A stretch of DNA of 6,714 bases, taken from positions 1 to 6,714 of the forward strand of contig JBMYRC010000182.1 in NCBI GenBank assembly GCA_049601975.1. Direction: 5' to 3'. This stretch comes from UBA6544 sp049601975. Lineage in GTDB: Bacteria; Pseudomonadota; Alphaproteobacteria; UBA8366. The notes under the pieces were generated by a model, which was not told where the DNA came from, did no database searches, and saw only the letters and a list, made by a program, of their open reading frames with translations. Positions 1 through 6,373 of the stretch are shown here, piece by piece. The first letter of the stretch is position 1; every line of letters begins with the position of its first letter. A program made the position numbers and the translations under genes.

Positions 1-1895
1 ATCTCATCCGCTGGATCGAACCCGAACACTTGGCCGTAAAACGAGAGTTCCCCCTCCAAGGCGCGACGGATATTCTCCGCATGTCGAAATCCGTGCCCTT
101 CTCCTTCGAAGGGAACATAGGCTACCGATATGCCTTTCTCACGTAGCACCTCAACCATGGCTTCAGCTTGATTGGGCGGGACGACCTTATCGTCTAAACC
201 CTGAAAAAAGATCAATGGGCACGAGAGCCCATCCGTGTGATGGATCGGCGAACGCTCTGCGTAGAGCGCTTGGTCTTTCGGCCAAGGCCCCACCAATCGG
301 TCGAGATAGCGCGATTCGAACTTATGGGTATCACGGGCCAAGGCTTCCAGGTCGCCGATACCGTAATGACTCGCACCAGCCTTGAAGTCATCCGCGAAGG
401 TGAGCGCACAGAGCGTCGTATAGCCGCCGGCGCTCCCTCCTGTAATGGCCATGCGTTCGCCGTCCACGAGGTTTTGTTCGACGAGCATGCGCGCACCTGC
501 AATGCAATCTTCCATATCCGCGACGCCCCATTTTCCATCGAGCAATCTGCGATAACGCCGCCCAAACCCGGTGCTGCCGCGATAGTTCACGTCCAAAACG
601 GCGAAGCCGCGGCTGGTCCAATACTGTATCTTCGCCTCATAGGAACAACCGGTCTGTCCCGTCGGCCCACCATGACTTTTGACAATTAACGGCGGCAATT
701 CATCGCCGACAGGGCAAAAATCTTCGTTCATCGGCGGATAGAAGAACCCATGCGCCACCTCGTCATCGGCGGTCTTGAAGACAACAGCTTGCGCAATTGA
801 CACGACACTCGCATCTGTCACGGATTCTTGCGACCGCCGGATGGTGGTGACGGACCCATTCTCGAGGTTGACCTTTACGACCGCGGATGGTGCGCGCATC
901 GCTCCGCCGATATAGCACACATGTCTGTCTTGGGCTCGAACCCCACCGATATCAATATGCGGAACCGGAATCGTTCGAACCGCACCATTGGACAGATCGA
1001 TCTCCGCCAATTTCGAGATACCGTCGAGTTGGAACGCAACGACGATGCGATCCGGCGCACTGAAATCATAGGTCCGCATGCCGAACACCCAATGGGGCAA
1101 GCCAAATTCCGCGTCGACCGCATAGACACAGGCGTCGCCCTCGGGTCCTAAGCGGTACAGATTCCACCATCCGCTGCGGTCGGAAACATAGAAGAGACTA
1201 CCGTTGGGTCCGAATTCCGGCTGGAATACCGCCTCGTCCTCGCCGGTCACACACATGGCTCCGGTCAAACTTCCAACTTCGTCAACTCCCGACAGCATCA
1301 ATTCTGTCGCGTCCCACGGCATATTCGGGTGATGCCACTGCACCCAAGCGATGTCCTCGCCATTGGGCGAAAGCCGAGGTGCCGCGTAGAAATCAGCCCC
1401 CGTAACGAGCACCGTCACCGTACCGTCAAAGCCGATAGCAACCAGAGTATTCTCCGGCTCCCCCGATCCCGAGTGATCCTCCCGCACGCAAATGAGCCGC
1501 TCGCGGCCACGGTCGACGACTAAATCAGCATAACGATATGGCCCTTCGGGGCTCAGAGGTTCTGGGTTTCCATTCTCGCCAACGACGTAGATCCGTTGAT
1601 CAATATCGTTGCAAAACCAAACTTCCCCCGCGTCGACCCAAAAAGCGGCCCCGCCATACTCGTGCACTTTCGTGCGCACGCTATATCCCGAGGGCAGGAC
1701 TTCCTCAACGCTCTCGTCCGGACGGCGGCGCACGATTGTCGAGCGCCCACCTTCGCTCGGCCTTAGCTCACTCCAATAAATATTCCCGCTGTCGACGACA
1801 ATCTGCCCTAGTCGGACACTGCCTTTCACTATCTCCTCAGCGGTGATCGGGGAGCGCCAAGAGCCGTATGGAGCGGTAGTGGGTTCCTGCATCAT
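1..1895 (-). CDS. S9 family (prolyl oligopeptidase-like) serine peptidase, 3' end cut by window edge
   Basis: Reading the - strand from an ATG at 1895 gives an unbroken frame of 631 codons to the window edge with no stop. Residues about 20-370 look like a beta-propeller (repeated short strands with SPNGE, GPNG and SDRSGWWNL motifs), followed by an alpha/beta hydrolase domain. Visible catalytic features are HGGP (408-411, oxyanion region), NYRGSTGFG (437-445), the nucleophile in GGSAGGY (Ser488), Asp569 in GLDDKVVP and His601 in GEGHGF. This is the full Ser-Asp-His triad in the order expected for S9 peptidases of the acylaminoacyl/dipeptidyl peptidase type. About 30 residues follow His601, so probably only a short tail is missing. 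No signal peptide is seen, so a cytoplasmic peptidase acting on short peptides is inferred; the exact specificity cannot be read. An AGGA lies just upstream of the start; ATG at 1892 is an equally possible start. Transcribed divergently from aroQ. Confidence 0.93.
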   Translation of the reverse strand, partial: MMQEPTTAPYGSWRSPITAEEIVKGSVRLGQIVVDSGNIYWSELRPSEGGRSTIVRRRPDESVEEVLPSGYSVRTKVHEYGGAAFWVDAGEVWFCNDIDQRIYVVGENGNPEPLSPEGPYRYADLVVDRGRERLICVREDHSGSGEPENTLVAIGFDGTVTVLVTGADFYAAPRLSPNGEDIAWVQWHHPNMPWDATELMLSGVDEVGSLTGAMCVTGEDEAVFQPEFGPNGSLFYVSDRSGWWNLYRLGPEGDACVYAVDAEFGLPHWVFGMRTYDFSAPDRIVVAFQLDGISKLAEIDLSNGAVRTIPVPHIDIGGVRAQDRHVCYIGGAMRAPSAVVKVNLENGSVTTIRRSQESVTDASVVSIAQAVVFKTADDEVAHGFFYPPMNEDFCPVGDELPPLIVKSHGGPTGQTGCSYEAKIQYWTSRGFAVLDVNYRGSTGFGRRYRRLLDGKWGVADMEDCIAGARMLVEQNLVDGERMAITGGSAGGYTTLCALTFADDFKAGASHYGIGDLEALARDTHKFESRYLDRLVGPWPKDQALYAERSPIHHTDGLSCPLIFFQGLDDKVVPPNQAEAMVEVLREKGISVAYVPFEGEGHGFRHAENIRRALEGELSFYGQVFGFDPADE

Positions 1896-1972
1896 TCATC
1901 CTTTCCGCGATCTGCAAAAATAGCCTTGCGCGAGTATGGCATTGCATCTGCACTGTCTACTGGGGTAAAGCG
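1896..1972. promoter_or_regulatory. Divergent intergenic region between peptidase gene and aroQ operon
   Basis: These 77 bases separate two divergent starts and are the only non-coding stretch that can carry promoters for the peptidase and for aroQ-accB-accC-aat. If aroQ starts at the inner GTG (2009), the region is 113 bases. I found no strong sigma70-type box pair for the + strand: TTGCGC at 1926-1931 followed by TGCACT at 1949-1954 is a weak match. No clear operator palindrome or riboswitch-like structure is visible, and the region is too short for most riboswitches. Confidence 0.5.
1933..1959 (-). promoter_or_regulatory. Candidate weak promoter for the peptidase gene
   Basis: On the - strand TAGACA (1959-1954, five of six matches to TTGACA) is followed after 15 bases by CATACT (1938-1933, four of six matches to TATAAT). 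The spacer is shorter than the usual 17, and box matches of this quality occur by chance, so this is only a suggestion. It would leave a leader of roughly 30 bases before the ATG at 1895. Confidence 0.2.
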
Positions 1973-2464
1973 GTGACTCTGTTTGAAACTAGCCCATTGG
2001 AATTTGGTGTGTCCGAATCATCCACCATACTGGTTCTCAACGGACCAAACCTCAACATGCTTGGCGTCCGCCAGCCAGAAATCTATGGCCACGAAACCCT
2101 GGCGGACATCGAAGCAGCGTGCCGCGAGCGTGGCGGCACGCTCGGTCTAAAGATAGATTTTCGCCAGTCTAATGCCGAAGGGGAGCTCGTCACTTGGATA
2201 CAAGAGGCGCGGAAACAGGTCGGCGGTATCATGATCAATGCCGCTGCCTATACCCACACATCGGTCGCTTTATTCGATGCATTAAGCCTTATAGATGCGC
2301 CGATCATCGAAGTTCACCTTTCTAATATTTACGCGCGCGACTCCTTCCGGCATCATTCTTATATATCGCCGGTGGCAACCGGCGTGATCTGTGGACTCGG
2401 CAGCGTCGGCTATCTGCTTGCGTTGGACGCCATCGATAAATTACGCGCGAAGAAGGGCAACTGA
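1973..2464 (+). CDS. aroQ: Type II 3-dehydroquinate dehydratase (AroQ)
   Basis: Converts 3-dehydroquinate to 3-dehydroshikimate, the third step of the shikimate pathway, in the cytoplasm; the type II enzyme is a dodecamer that works without a Schiff base. Numbered from the GTG at 1973 (163 residues), the family signatures are NGPNLN (23-28), the lid with Arg33 and catalytic Tyr38 in RQPEIYG, QSNAEGE (65-71), Asn89 in INAAAYTH, and EVHLSN (113-118) with the active-site His115; Arg126 also fits the substrate-binding arginine. All key residues are present. The start is uncertain: GTG at 1973 has GGGG seven bases upstream, while an inner GTG at 2009 has GGAA six bases upstream and gives 151 residues, closer to the family norm of about 145-150. 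No ATG is available near the N-terminus. First gene of the likely aroQ-accB-accC-aat operon; accB follows after 5 bases. Confidence 0.95.
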   Translation: MTLFETSPLEFGVSESSTILVLNGPNLNMLGVRQPEIYGHETLADIEAACRERGGTLGLKIDFRQSNAEGELVTWIQEARKQVGGIMINAAAYTHTSVALFDALSLIDAPIIEVHLSNIYARDSFRHHSYISPVATGVICGLGSVGYLLALDAIDKLRAKKGN

Positions 2465-2469
2465 TCGGA

Positions 2470-2901
2470 ATGACCAAGTTGAAAGCCGATAGCGACCTCA
2501 TCCGCGAATTGGCCGCGATCCTCGAGGAGACCGGCCTCACCGAAATTGAAATCAACGACAACGGCCAGGGCGTTCGCATCGCCAAGGGCAGCGCTGTTGC
2601 CCAAATCACCACTGCTGCGACTGTTGCCGCCGCCGCACCCACCGCTGAAACCGCGCCAGGACCCGTCCCCGACGCAGTAGCATCGCCGATGGTCGGCACG
2701 GTCTATCTCTCGGGGCAACCGGGCGACCCGCCCTTCGTGCAGCCGGGCGACACCGTCAAACAAGGTGACACACTGCTGATCATCGAAGCCATGAAGGTCA
2801 TGAATCCGATCCAGGCGCCACGATCCGGTACCGTAAAAGCGGTCATGGTCAACGATGCCCAGCCGGTCGAATTTGGCGATCCTCTGGTCGTCTTGGCGTA
2901 G
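2470..2901 (+). CDS. accB: Biotin carboxyl carrier protein of acetyl-CoA carboxylase (AccB)
   Basis: Carries biotin between biotin carboxylase (AccC) and the carboxyltransferase (AccA/AccD, not in this window) to make malonyl-CoA for fatty acid synthesis. The 143 residues have the standard layout: a conserved N-terminal segment (1-40, with DLIRELAAILEETGLTEIEI), a flexible Ala/Pro/Thr linker (about 43-70), and a C-terminal biotinyl domain (about 71-143). The biotin attachment site is EAMKVMN with Lys109. The segment SGQPGDPPFVQPGD (81-94) is the 'thumb' typical of bacterial acetyl-CoA carboxylase BCCPs, which separates it from carriers of propionyl- or pyruvate carboxylases. The start is ATG five bases after the aroQ stop, with CGGA directly in front and AAGGG further upstream inside the aroQ end. 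Length is slightly short because the linker is short. Confidence 0.97.
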   Translation: MTKLKADSDLIRELAAILEETGLTEIEINDNGQGVRIAKGSAVAQITTAATVAAAAPTAETAPGPVPDAVASPMVGTVYLSGQPGDPPFVQPGDTVKQGDTLLIIEAMKVMNPIQAPRSGTVKAVMVNDAQPVEFGDPLVVLA

Positions 2902-2910
2902 CGCCCGCCC

Positions 2911-4269
2911 TTGTTCGAAAAAGTCCTCATCGCAAATCGGGGCGAAATTGCGCTTCGTATTCACCGTGCCTGCCGTGAAATGGGTATCCATACGGTGGCT
3001 GTGCATTCCACCGCCGATGCCGACGCGATGCATGTGCGGCTCGCTGACGAAACGGTTTGCATTGGACCACCGGCCTCCAAGGACAGCTACCTCAACATGG
3101 CGGCTATCCTCTCGGCGGCAACGATCACGGATGCCGACGCAATTCATCCGGGCGTCGGGTTTCTATCCGAGAACGCGGAATTCGCAGAAATGGTCGAAGA
3201 GCACGGCTTCGCCTTTGTCGGCCCTTCACCCGATCATATCCGTTCCATGGGCGATAAGATCGAGGCCAAACGCCTTGCCATCGAACTGGGCATACCGGTG
3301 GTACCTGGCTCCGATGGTGGCATCGAGTCGGATGAAGATGCGGCGCGGATCGCAGCCGATATCGGGTATCCAATACTGGTTAAGGCGTCCGCCGGCGGCG
3401 GCGGTAAAGGCATGAAGGTCGCTGAGACACCTGAGGAACTGCAAGAAACGCTCGATATTTGTCGCCGGGAAGCCAAGGCGAATTTCGGCAACGATGCGCT
3501 CTATATGGAAAAATACCTGCAGCACCCTCGGCACATCGAGGTCCAGGTCATGGGCGACGGTCTCGGCAAGGTTTTGCATTTCGGCGAGCGTGATTGTTCC
3601 CTTCAACGGCGCCATCAAAAAGTGTTGGAAGAAGCCCCCTCTCCTGCCCTCGATCAGACGGCCCGCGACGCCATCGGCGCGACGGTCACTAAAGCGCTCG
3701 CCTCGATCAAATATCGGAGTGCCGGAACCATCGAGTTCCTATACGAGGACGGCGAATTCTATTTCATCGAGATGAACACCCGCTTACAGGTAGAGCATCC
3801 GGTCAGCGAAATGATTTGTGGCGTCGATCTGGTGCGCGAGCAGTTAAAGGTCGCGATGGGGACGCCTTTGTCCTTAACTCAAGATCAGATCACGCAGACA
3901 GGCCATTCCATTGAATGCCGAATCAATGCGGAAAACCCCGAAACCTTTATTCCCAATCCCGGTAAAATTACCGATTATCATGCTCCGGGCGGTCTTGGTG
4001 TCCGTGTCGACTCGGCGCTCTATTCCGGCTACACCGTGCCGCCGCATTACGATAGCCTAGTCTCGAAGTTGATTATTCACGGCGCGAATCGGAATGAATG
4101 TTTGCTCCGCCTGCGCCGATGTTTGGAGGAATATGTCATCGGCGGCATTGAAACTACGGTCCCATTGCATCAAAAATTGATCTCGGAACCGCGCTTTCTC
4201 GACGGCGATTATGATATCCATTGGTTGGAGTGTTGGATGGCCGACCGTTCCGGCGAAGACGACGCATAG
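2911..4269 (+). CDS. accC: Biotin carboxylase subunit of acetyl-CoA carboxylase (AccC)
   Basis: ATP-dependent carboxylation of biotin on AccB using bicarbonate. The 452-residue protein matches the usual 445-450 and shows the N-terminal biotin carboxylase domain (FEKVLIANRGEIALR at 2-16), the ATP-grasp domain and the C-terminal domain (GHSIECRINAEN, 331-342). Expected ligand residues are all present: Lys116, Lys158, the glycine-rich loop AGGGGKG (161-167), His208, Lys237, Glu275, Glu287, Asn289, Arg291, Gln293, Glu295 and Arg337, one lower than E. coli numbering for most. The start is TTG at 2911: the accB stop TAG (2899-2901) lies in this same frame and no other NTG codon lies between, while the next ATG would delete the conserved ANRGE motif. 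No Shine-Dalgarno is visible before the TTG, so translation is probably coupled to accB. aat follows after 17 bases. Confidence 0.98.
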   Translation: MFEKVLIANRGEIALRIHRACREMGIHTVAVHSTADADAMHVRLADETVCIGPPASKDSYLNMAAILSAATITDADAIHPGVGFLSENAEFAEMVEEHGFAFVGPSPDHIRSMGDKIEAKRLAIELGIPVVPGSDGGIESDEDAARIAADIGYPILVKASAGGGGKGMKVAETPEELQETLDICRREAKANFGNDALYMEKYLQHPRHIEVQVMGDGLGKVLHFGERDCSLQRRHQKVLEEAPSPALDQTARDAIGATVTKALASIKYRSAGTIEFLYEDGEFYFIEMNTRLQVEHPVSEMICGVDLVREQLKVAMGTPLSLTQDQITQTGHSIECRINAENPETFIPNPGKITDYHAPGGLGVRVDSALYSGYTVPPHYDSLVSKLIIHGANRNECLLRLRRCLEEYVIGGIETTVPLHQKLISEPRFLDGDYDIHWLECWMADRSGEDDA

Positions 4270-4286
4270 CGAGCGGATCGAACCTT

Positions 4287-4928
4287 ATGGAGATGCCCGA
4301 CCTCACCCCGGATATGTTGCTTCGCGCCTATAGTATCGGTGTGTTTCCGATGGCGGAAGACCGCGACGATCCGGAGCTGGTTTGGGTCGACCCGCGTATG
4401 CGCGGCATCATCCCAATGCAAAAATTCCATGTGCCGAAGCGGTTGCGACGCACGATACGCAGCGGGCAGTTTGATGTCACCTTCAACCGGGACTTTTCGG
4501 CTGTAATTGAAGGCTGCGCCGAGGCCACCGACGGCCGTCCCCGAACCTGGATCAACGACCGCATCGTTGATCTTTACACATCACTCCATTTCAAAGACCA
4601 CGGACACAGCGTCGAATGTTGGCGCGACGGCGACTTAGTGGGTGGGCTATACGGTATTTCCCTGAAGGGCGTGTTCTTCGGCGAGAGCATGTTCAGCCGT
4701 GAGACGGACGCCAGTAAAGTCGCCCTCGTACATCTGGCGGCGTGTCTTAGCGTCGGTGGCTTCGCCTTTATCGATACACAATTCATCACCAAACACCTCA
4801 GCCGTTTCGGTGCCGTCGAAGTGCCGCGCAGCGAATATCGCAGTTTGTTGGCGGCGGCGTTAAAAATCGACGCAACCTTCAATTTGGAATATACAGACGA
4901 CGATCTCGCAGCCATTCTGGCGCAATAG
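4287..4928 (+). CDS. aat: Leucyl/phenylalanyl-tRNA-protein transferase (Aat)
   Basis: Transfers Leu or Phe from charged tRNA to the N-terminus of proteins starting with Arg or Lys, marking them for ClpS/ClpAP degradation in the bacterial N-end rule pathway. The 213 residues from ATG 4287 carry the family signatures AYSIGVFPMAE (14-24), WVDPRMRGIIP (33-43), TWIN (87-90), GLYGISLKGVFFGESMFS (120-137) and GGFAFIDTQF (157-166), where Asp163 and Gln165 match the active-site D-x-Q. This length suits alphaproteobacterial members. The frame is open further upstream to a GTG at 4221, but that would overlap accC and add a basic 22-residue tail not typical of the family; ATG 4287 lies 17 bases after accC with GCGGA about ten bases upstream. 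ATG 4293 is a possible alternative. Last gene of the operon, ending 19 bases from the convergent DUF2155 gene. Confidence 0.96.
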   Translation: MEMPDLTPDMLLRAYSIGVFPMAEDRDDPELVWVDPRMRGIIPMQKFHVPKRLRRTIRSGQFDVTFNRDFSAVIEGCAEATDGRPRTWINDRIVDLYTSLHFKDHGHSVECWRDGDLVGGLYGISLKGVFFGESMFSRETDASKVALVHLAACLSVGGFAFIDTQFITKHLSRFGAVEVPRSEYRSLLAAALKIDATFNLEYTDDDLAAILAQ

Positions 4929-4947
4929 CGCACGCGGGCCTTCGCTT
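4929..4947. other. 19-base convergent junction without a clear terminator
   Basis: This is all that separates the aat stop from the stop of the opposing DUF2155 gene. A small GCGC-AATA-GCGC inverted repeat (4920-4931) spans the aat stop but has only four base pairs and no T-run on either strand. Transcription from both sides therefore probably runs into the opposite gene or ends by Rho. Confidence 0.5.
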
Positions 4948-5340
4948 CTACTGCTGTTTGACGTCATCCCCAACCAAAACCTTACATTCCAACACCCAGA
5001 CGTCGTAGACAGGGTGTTCCAGGGCATTCAACGCCGGGCTTGAGGCAAACATCCATCCGTGGAATAGATCCTCTGGAGCACCGCCCGGACGTAAATCGGT
5101 AATGTCGAGATAAACCGTCGATTCGGGTGGCTCTTCCGGTGGCGTGCGGTCGCATGCGCGCGGCACGATTTGCAAGGACCCAAATCGAACAGTGTCCCCG
5201 ATCGCCGCTTCAAATGTCGATACACGCGCGGTGACTTTATCGAGGCCCTGTAGGACGACAGCCTTCCCTTCGATTGCCGCGGACTCCAAGGTAAGCAAAC
5301 ATAGCAACAATGTCGCGCAGCAACCAACCGCTCGAATCAA
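4948..5340 (-). CDS. Secreted DUF2155 domain protein of unknown function
   Basis: From a TTG at 5340 this encodes 130 residues. Residues 1-22 look like a Sec signal peptide: Arg3, a hydrophobic core with CCATLLLCLLTL, and a Ser-Ala-Ala cleavage site after Ala22. There is no lipobox, so a periplasmic protein is inferred. The mature part matches what I recall of DUF2155: KAVVLQGLDKVTARVS (26-40 region), FGSLQIVPRAC (53-63), PPESTVYLDI, and FHGWMFASSPALNALEHPVYD (93-113) ending near VWVLEC. Two mature cysteines (63 and 119) could form a disulfide. The family has no established function that I know of; it commonly sits next to aat and an NDUFA12-like gene in alphaproteobacteria. The start is uncertain: no Shine-Dalgarno precedes the TTG, whereas an ATT at 5364 in the same frame lies six bases after AGAGGT and would add eight residues including a lysine. 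No other NTG codon exists back to the in-frame stop at 5398-5400. Confidence 0.85.
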   Translation of the reverse strand: MIRAVGCCATLLLCLLTLESAAIEGKAVVLQGLDKVTARVSTFEAAIGDTVRFGSLQIVPRACDRTPPEEPPESTVYLDITDLRPGGAPEDLFHGWMFASSPALNALEHPVYDVWVLECKVLVGDDVKQQ

Positions 5341-5370
5341 TTTTTGAATGGCAAAGCTAGGAATGAGCCG

Positions 5371-5376
5371 ACCTCT
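5371..5376 (-). promoter_or_regulatory. Shine-Dalgarno-like AGAGGT that points to an ATT start for the DUF2155 gene
   Basis: AGAGGT on the - strand spans the stop codon of the upstream MlaD-like gene and ends six bases before ATT at 5364-5362. Its GAGGT is a good complement to the 16S rRNA tail. It is about 30 bases from the TTG at 5340, too far to serve that codon directly. This makes ATT a possible rare start, or the element could help reinitiation after the upstream gene. Confidence 0.35.
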
Positions 5377-5833
5377 ACTGCGCCGGTGATTCGTCCGTCA
5401 CCAGGAAGATTACCTTACCAAGGAGTTCTTCCATAGAGATCACATCTTTAGTCCGTTTGATCTCGGCACCACCGGCAATCTTCTCTTTGGCGCCGCCCGG
5501 CTCAAGGTTGATGTACTTATTGCCCAACAAGCCTGCGCTCGTGACGCTCGCCAGCGTGTCGGAAGGCAGTGACACTTCGGACAGGATCGCCAGTTTCACG
5601 ACCGCTCTGAAATTCTTCGTGTCGATGGTTTGACCAACGACACTACCGACTTTCACGCCGCCGATTCGAACGTCGCTTCCCACCGTTAACCCATCAATCG
5701 CGTTAAATTTCGCCGTCACTTCGTAGCCTTGGATCGGACGAATGTCGCTGCCGAGATAGGCGAATACTAGGAATAGGCCCGCAACAAACAGCACGACGCC
5801 GCCCAATACGCTCTCGATGACATTTCGCTTCAT
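5375..5833 (-). CDS. mlaD: MlaD-like MCE-domain lipid transport protein (second of tandem pair)
   Basis: An inner-membrane-anchored MCE protein. MlaD forms the periplasmic ring of the MlaFEDB transporter, which moves phospholipids between the inner and outer membranes to keep outer-membrane asymmetry. The 152 residues contain one N-terminal membrane helix (about 8-27, GGVVLFVAGLFLVFAYLG) followed by the MCE domain (about 36-115): GYEVTAKF, IDGLTVGSDVRIGGVKVGSV (46-65), LPSDTLASVTSAGLLGNKYI (89-108) and EPGG (111-114). The helix motif SMEELLGKVIF (133-143) corresponds to the pore-lining helix after the MCE fold in MlaD. The ATG at 5833 overlaps the TGA of the upstream MCE gene (ATGA), and GGGAG (5847-5843) is a good ribosome site. 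The short C-terminus lacks the basic tail of its neighbour. No permease or ATPase gene lies in the window. Confidence 0.88.
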   Translation of the reverse strand: MKRNVIESVLGGVVLFVAGLFLVFAYLGSDIRPIQGYEVTAKFNAIDGLTVGSDVRIGGVKVGSVVGQTIDTKNFRAVVKLAILSEVSLPSDTLASVTSAGLLGNKYINLEPGGAKEKIAGGAEIKRTKDVISMEELLGKVIFLVTDESPAQ

Positions 5834-6360
5834 TTCAACAGGCTCCCAAAGGGATTGTTCTTCTTTGCCGGCTCCGCTTCGGCCGCGGCGGCTTTAGCCT
5901 TTTTCGCTCTTTGGCGTCGGCTCTCCGCATCCAGGACGATCTTTTCCAGCAACTCCTCAAAAATAACCGCTCCTTGCACATACTCGAAATAATCTCCGGC
6001 CGCGAACACTTCCGTCTCACCACCTGGCTCTAGCTTGATATATTTGCCACCCAACATGCCTGCACTAACGATGAGTGCAATACTGTCGGTCGGCAATTCG
6101 ATATCGCTGCGAATCCGCATGGTAATTTCGGCTCGATGCCCGTCGGGCACAAGTTTCATTGCGGTTACTTTACCGACCTTAATGCCCACAAGCAGGACGT
6201 CGGTTCCCACCGATACGCCGTCAATACTCTGGTAGATCGCGCGGAGTTCATATCCATCCGCACTCGCCTCGACGCCACCGCGAGACGAGAACACCAAAAA
6301 CAATGCGCCGACAACCACGACAAAAGATCCGACGAGTATATTCCGGATTTCGAGCGTCAC
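5830..6360 (-). CDS. MlaD-like MCE-domain protein with basic C-terminal tail (first of tandem pair)
   Basis: A second MCE protein directly upstream of the other. The frame is open to an ATG at 6462, but that overlaps the NDUFA12-like gene by about 89 bases and adds 34 unlike residues. GTG at 6360 gives 176 residues, starts 13 bases after the upstream stop with GAGG upstream, and makes the protein align with its neighbour from residue 1 without a gap. A membrane helix (about 8-26, ILVGSFVVVVGALFLVF) precedes the MCE domain: GYELRAIY (37-44), IDGVSVGTDVLLVGIKVGKV (46-65), LPTDSIALIVSAGMLGGKYI (89-108), EPGG (111-114) and FEELLEKI (134-141). After residue 146 the protein carries a Lys/Arg/Ala-rich tail of about 30 residues, absent from its partner. 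Likely role: periplasmic ring subunit in Mla-type lipid transport; whether it is the true MlaD or a paralogue is unclear. Confidence 0.87.
   Translation of the reverse strand: MTLEIRNILVGSFVVVVGALFLVFSSRGGVEASADGYELRAIYQSIDGVSVGTDVLLVGIKVGKVTAMKLVPDGHRAEITMRIRSDIELPTDSIALIVSAGMLGGKYIKLEPGGETEVFAAGDYFEYVQGAVIFEELLEKIVLDAESRRQRAKKAKAAAAEAEPAKKNNPFGSLLK
5843..5847 (-). promoter_or_regulatory. Ribosome binding site for the second MCE gene
   Basis: GGGAG on the - strand lies nine bases before the ATG at 5833, inside the end of the upstream MCE gene. With the ATGA overlap it supports coupled translation of the two proteins. Confidence 0.6.
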
Positions 6361-6373
6361 TGAAAATCGCGCC

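Noticed and set aside
237..689. A 150-codon + strand open frame opposite the peptidase catalytic domain
   Set aside because: The opposite strand carries the complete Ser-Asp-His triad region in a continuous frame; the + strand product has no family features.
1538..1846. A 102-codon + strand open frame opposite the peptidase N-terminus
   Set aside because: Arg/Ser-rich composition typical of an antisense shadow and fully inside the peptidase gene.
2410..3147. A 245-codon open frame on the - strand opposite the end of aroQ, accB and the start of accC
   Set aside because: It lies antisense to three well-supported conserved genes, its translation has no recognisable domain, and long antisense frames are expected in GC-rich coding DNA.
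4221..4286. Longer N-terminus for aat from a GTG at 4221
   Set aside because: Overlaps the conserved end of accC, and the added residues are a basic stretch unlike known Aat proteins.
4920..4931. GCGC-AATA-GCGC hairpin at the aat stop as a terminator
   Set aside because: Only four base pairs and no T-run on either strand; too weak for an intrinsic terminator.
4959..4966. TGACGTCA palindrome
   Set aside because: An eight-base palindrome inside the 3' end of the DUF2155 coding sequence; explained by codons and likely chance.
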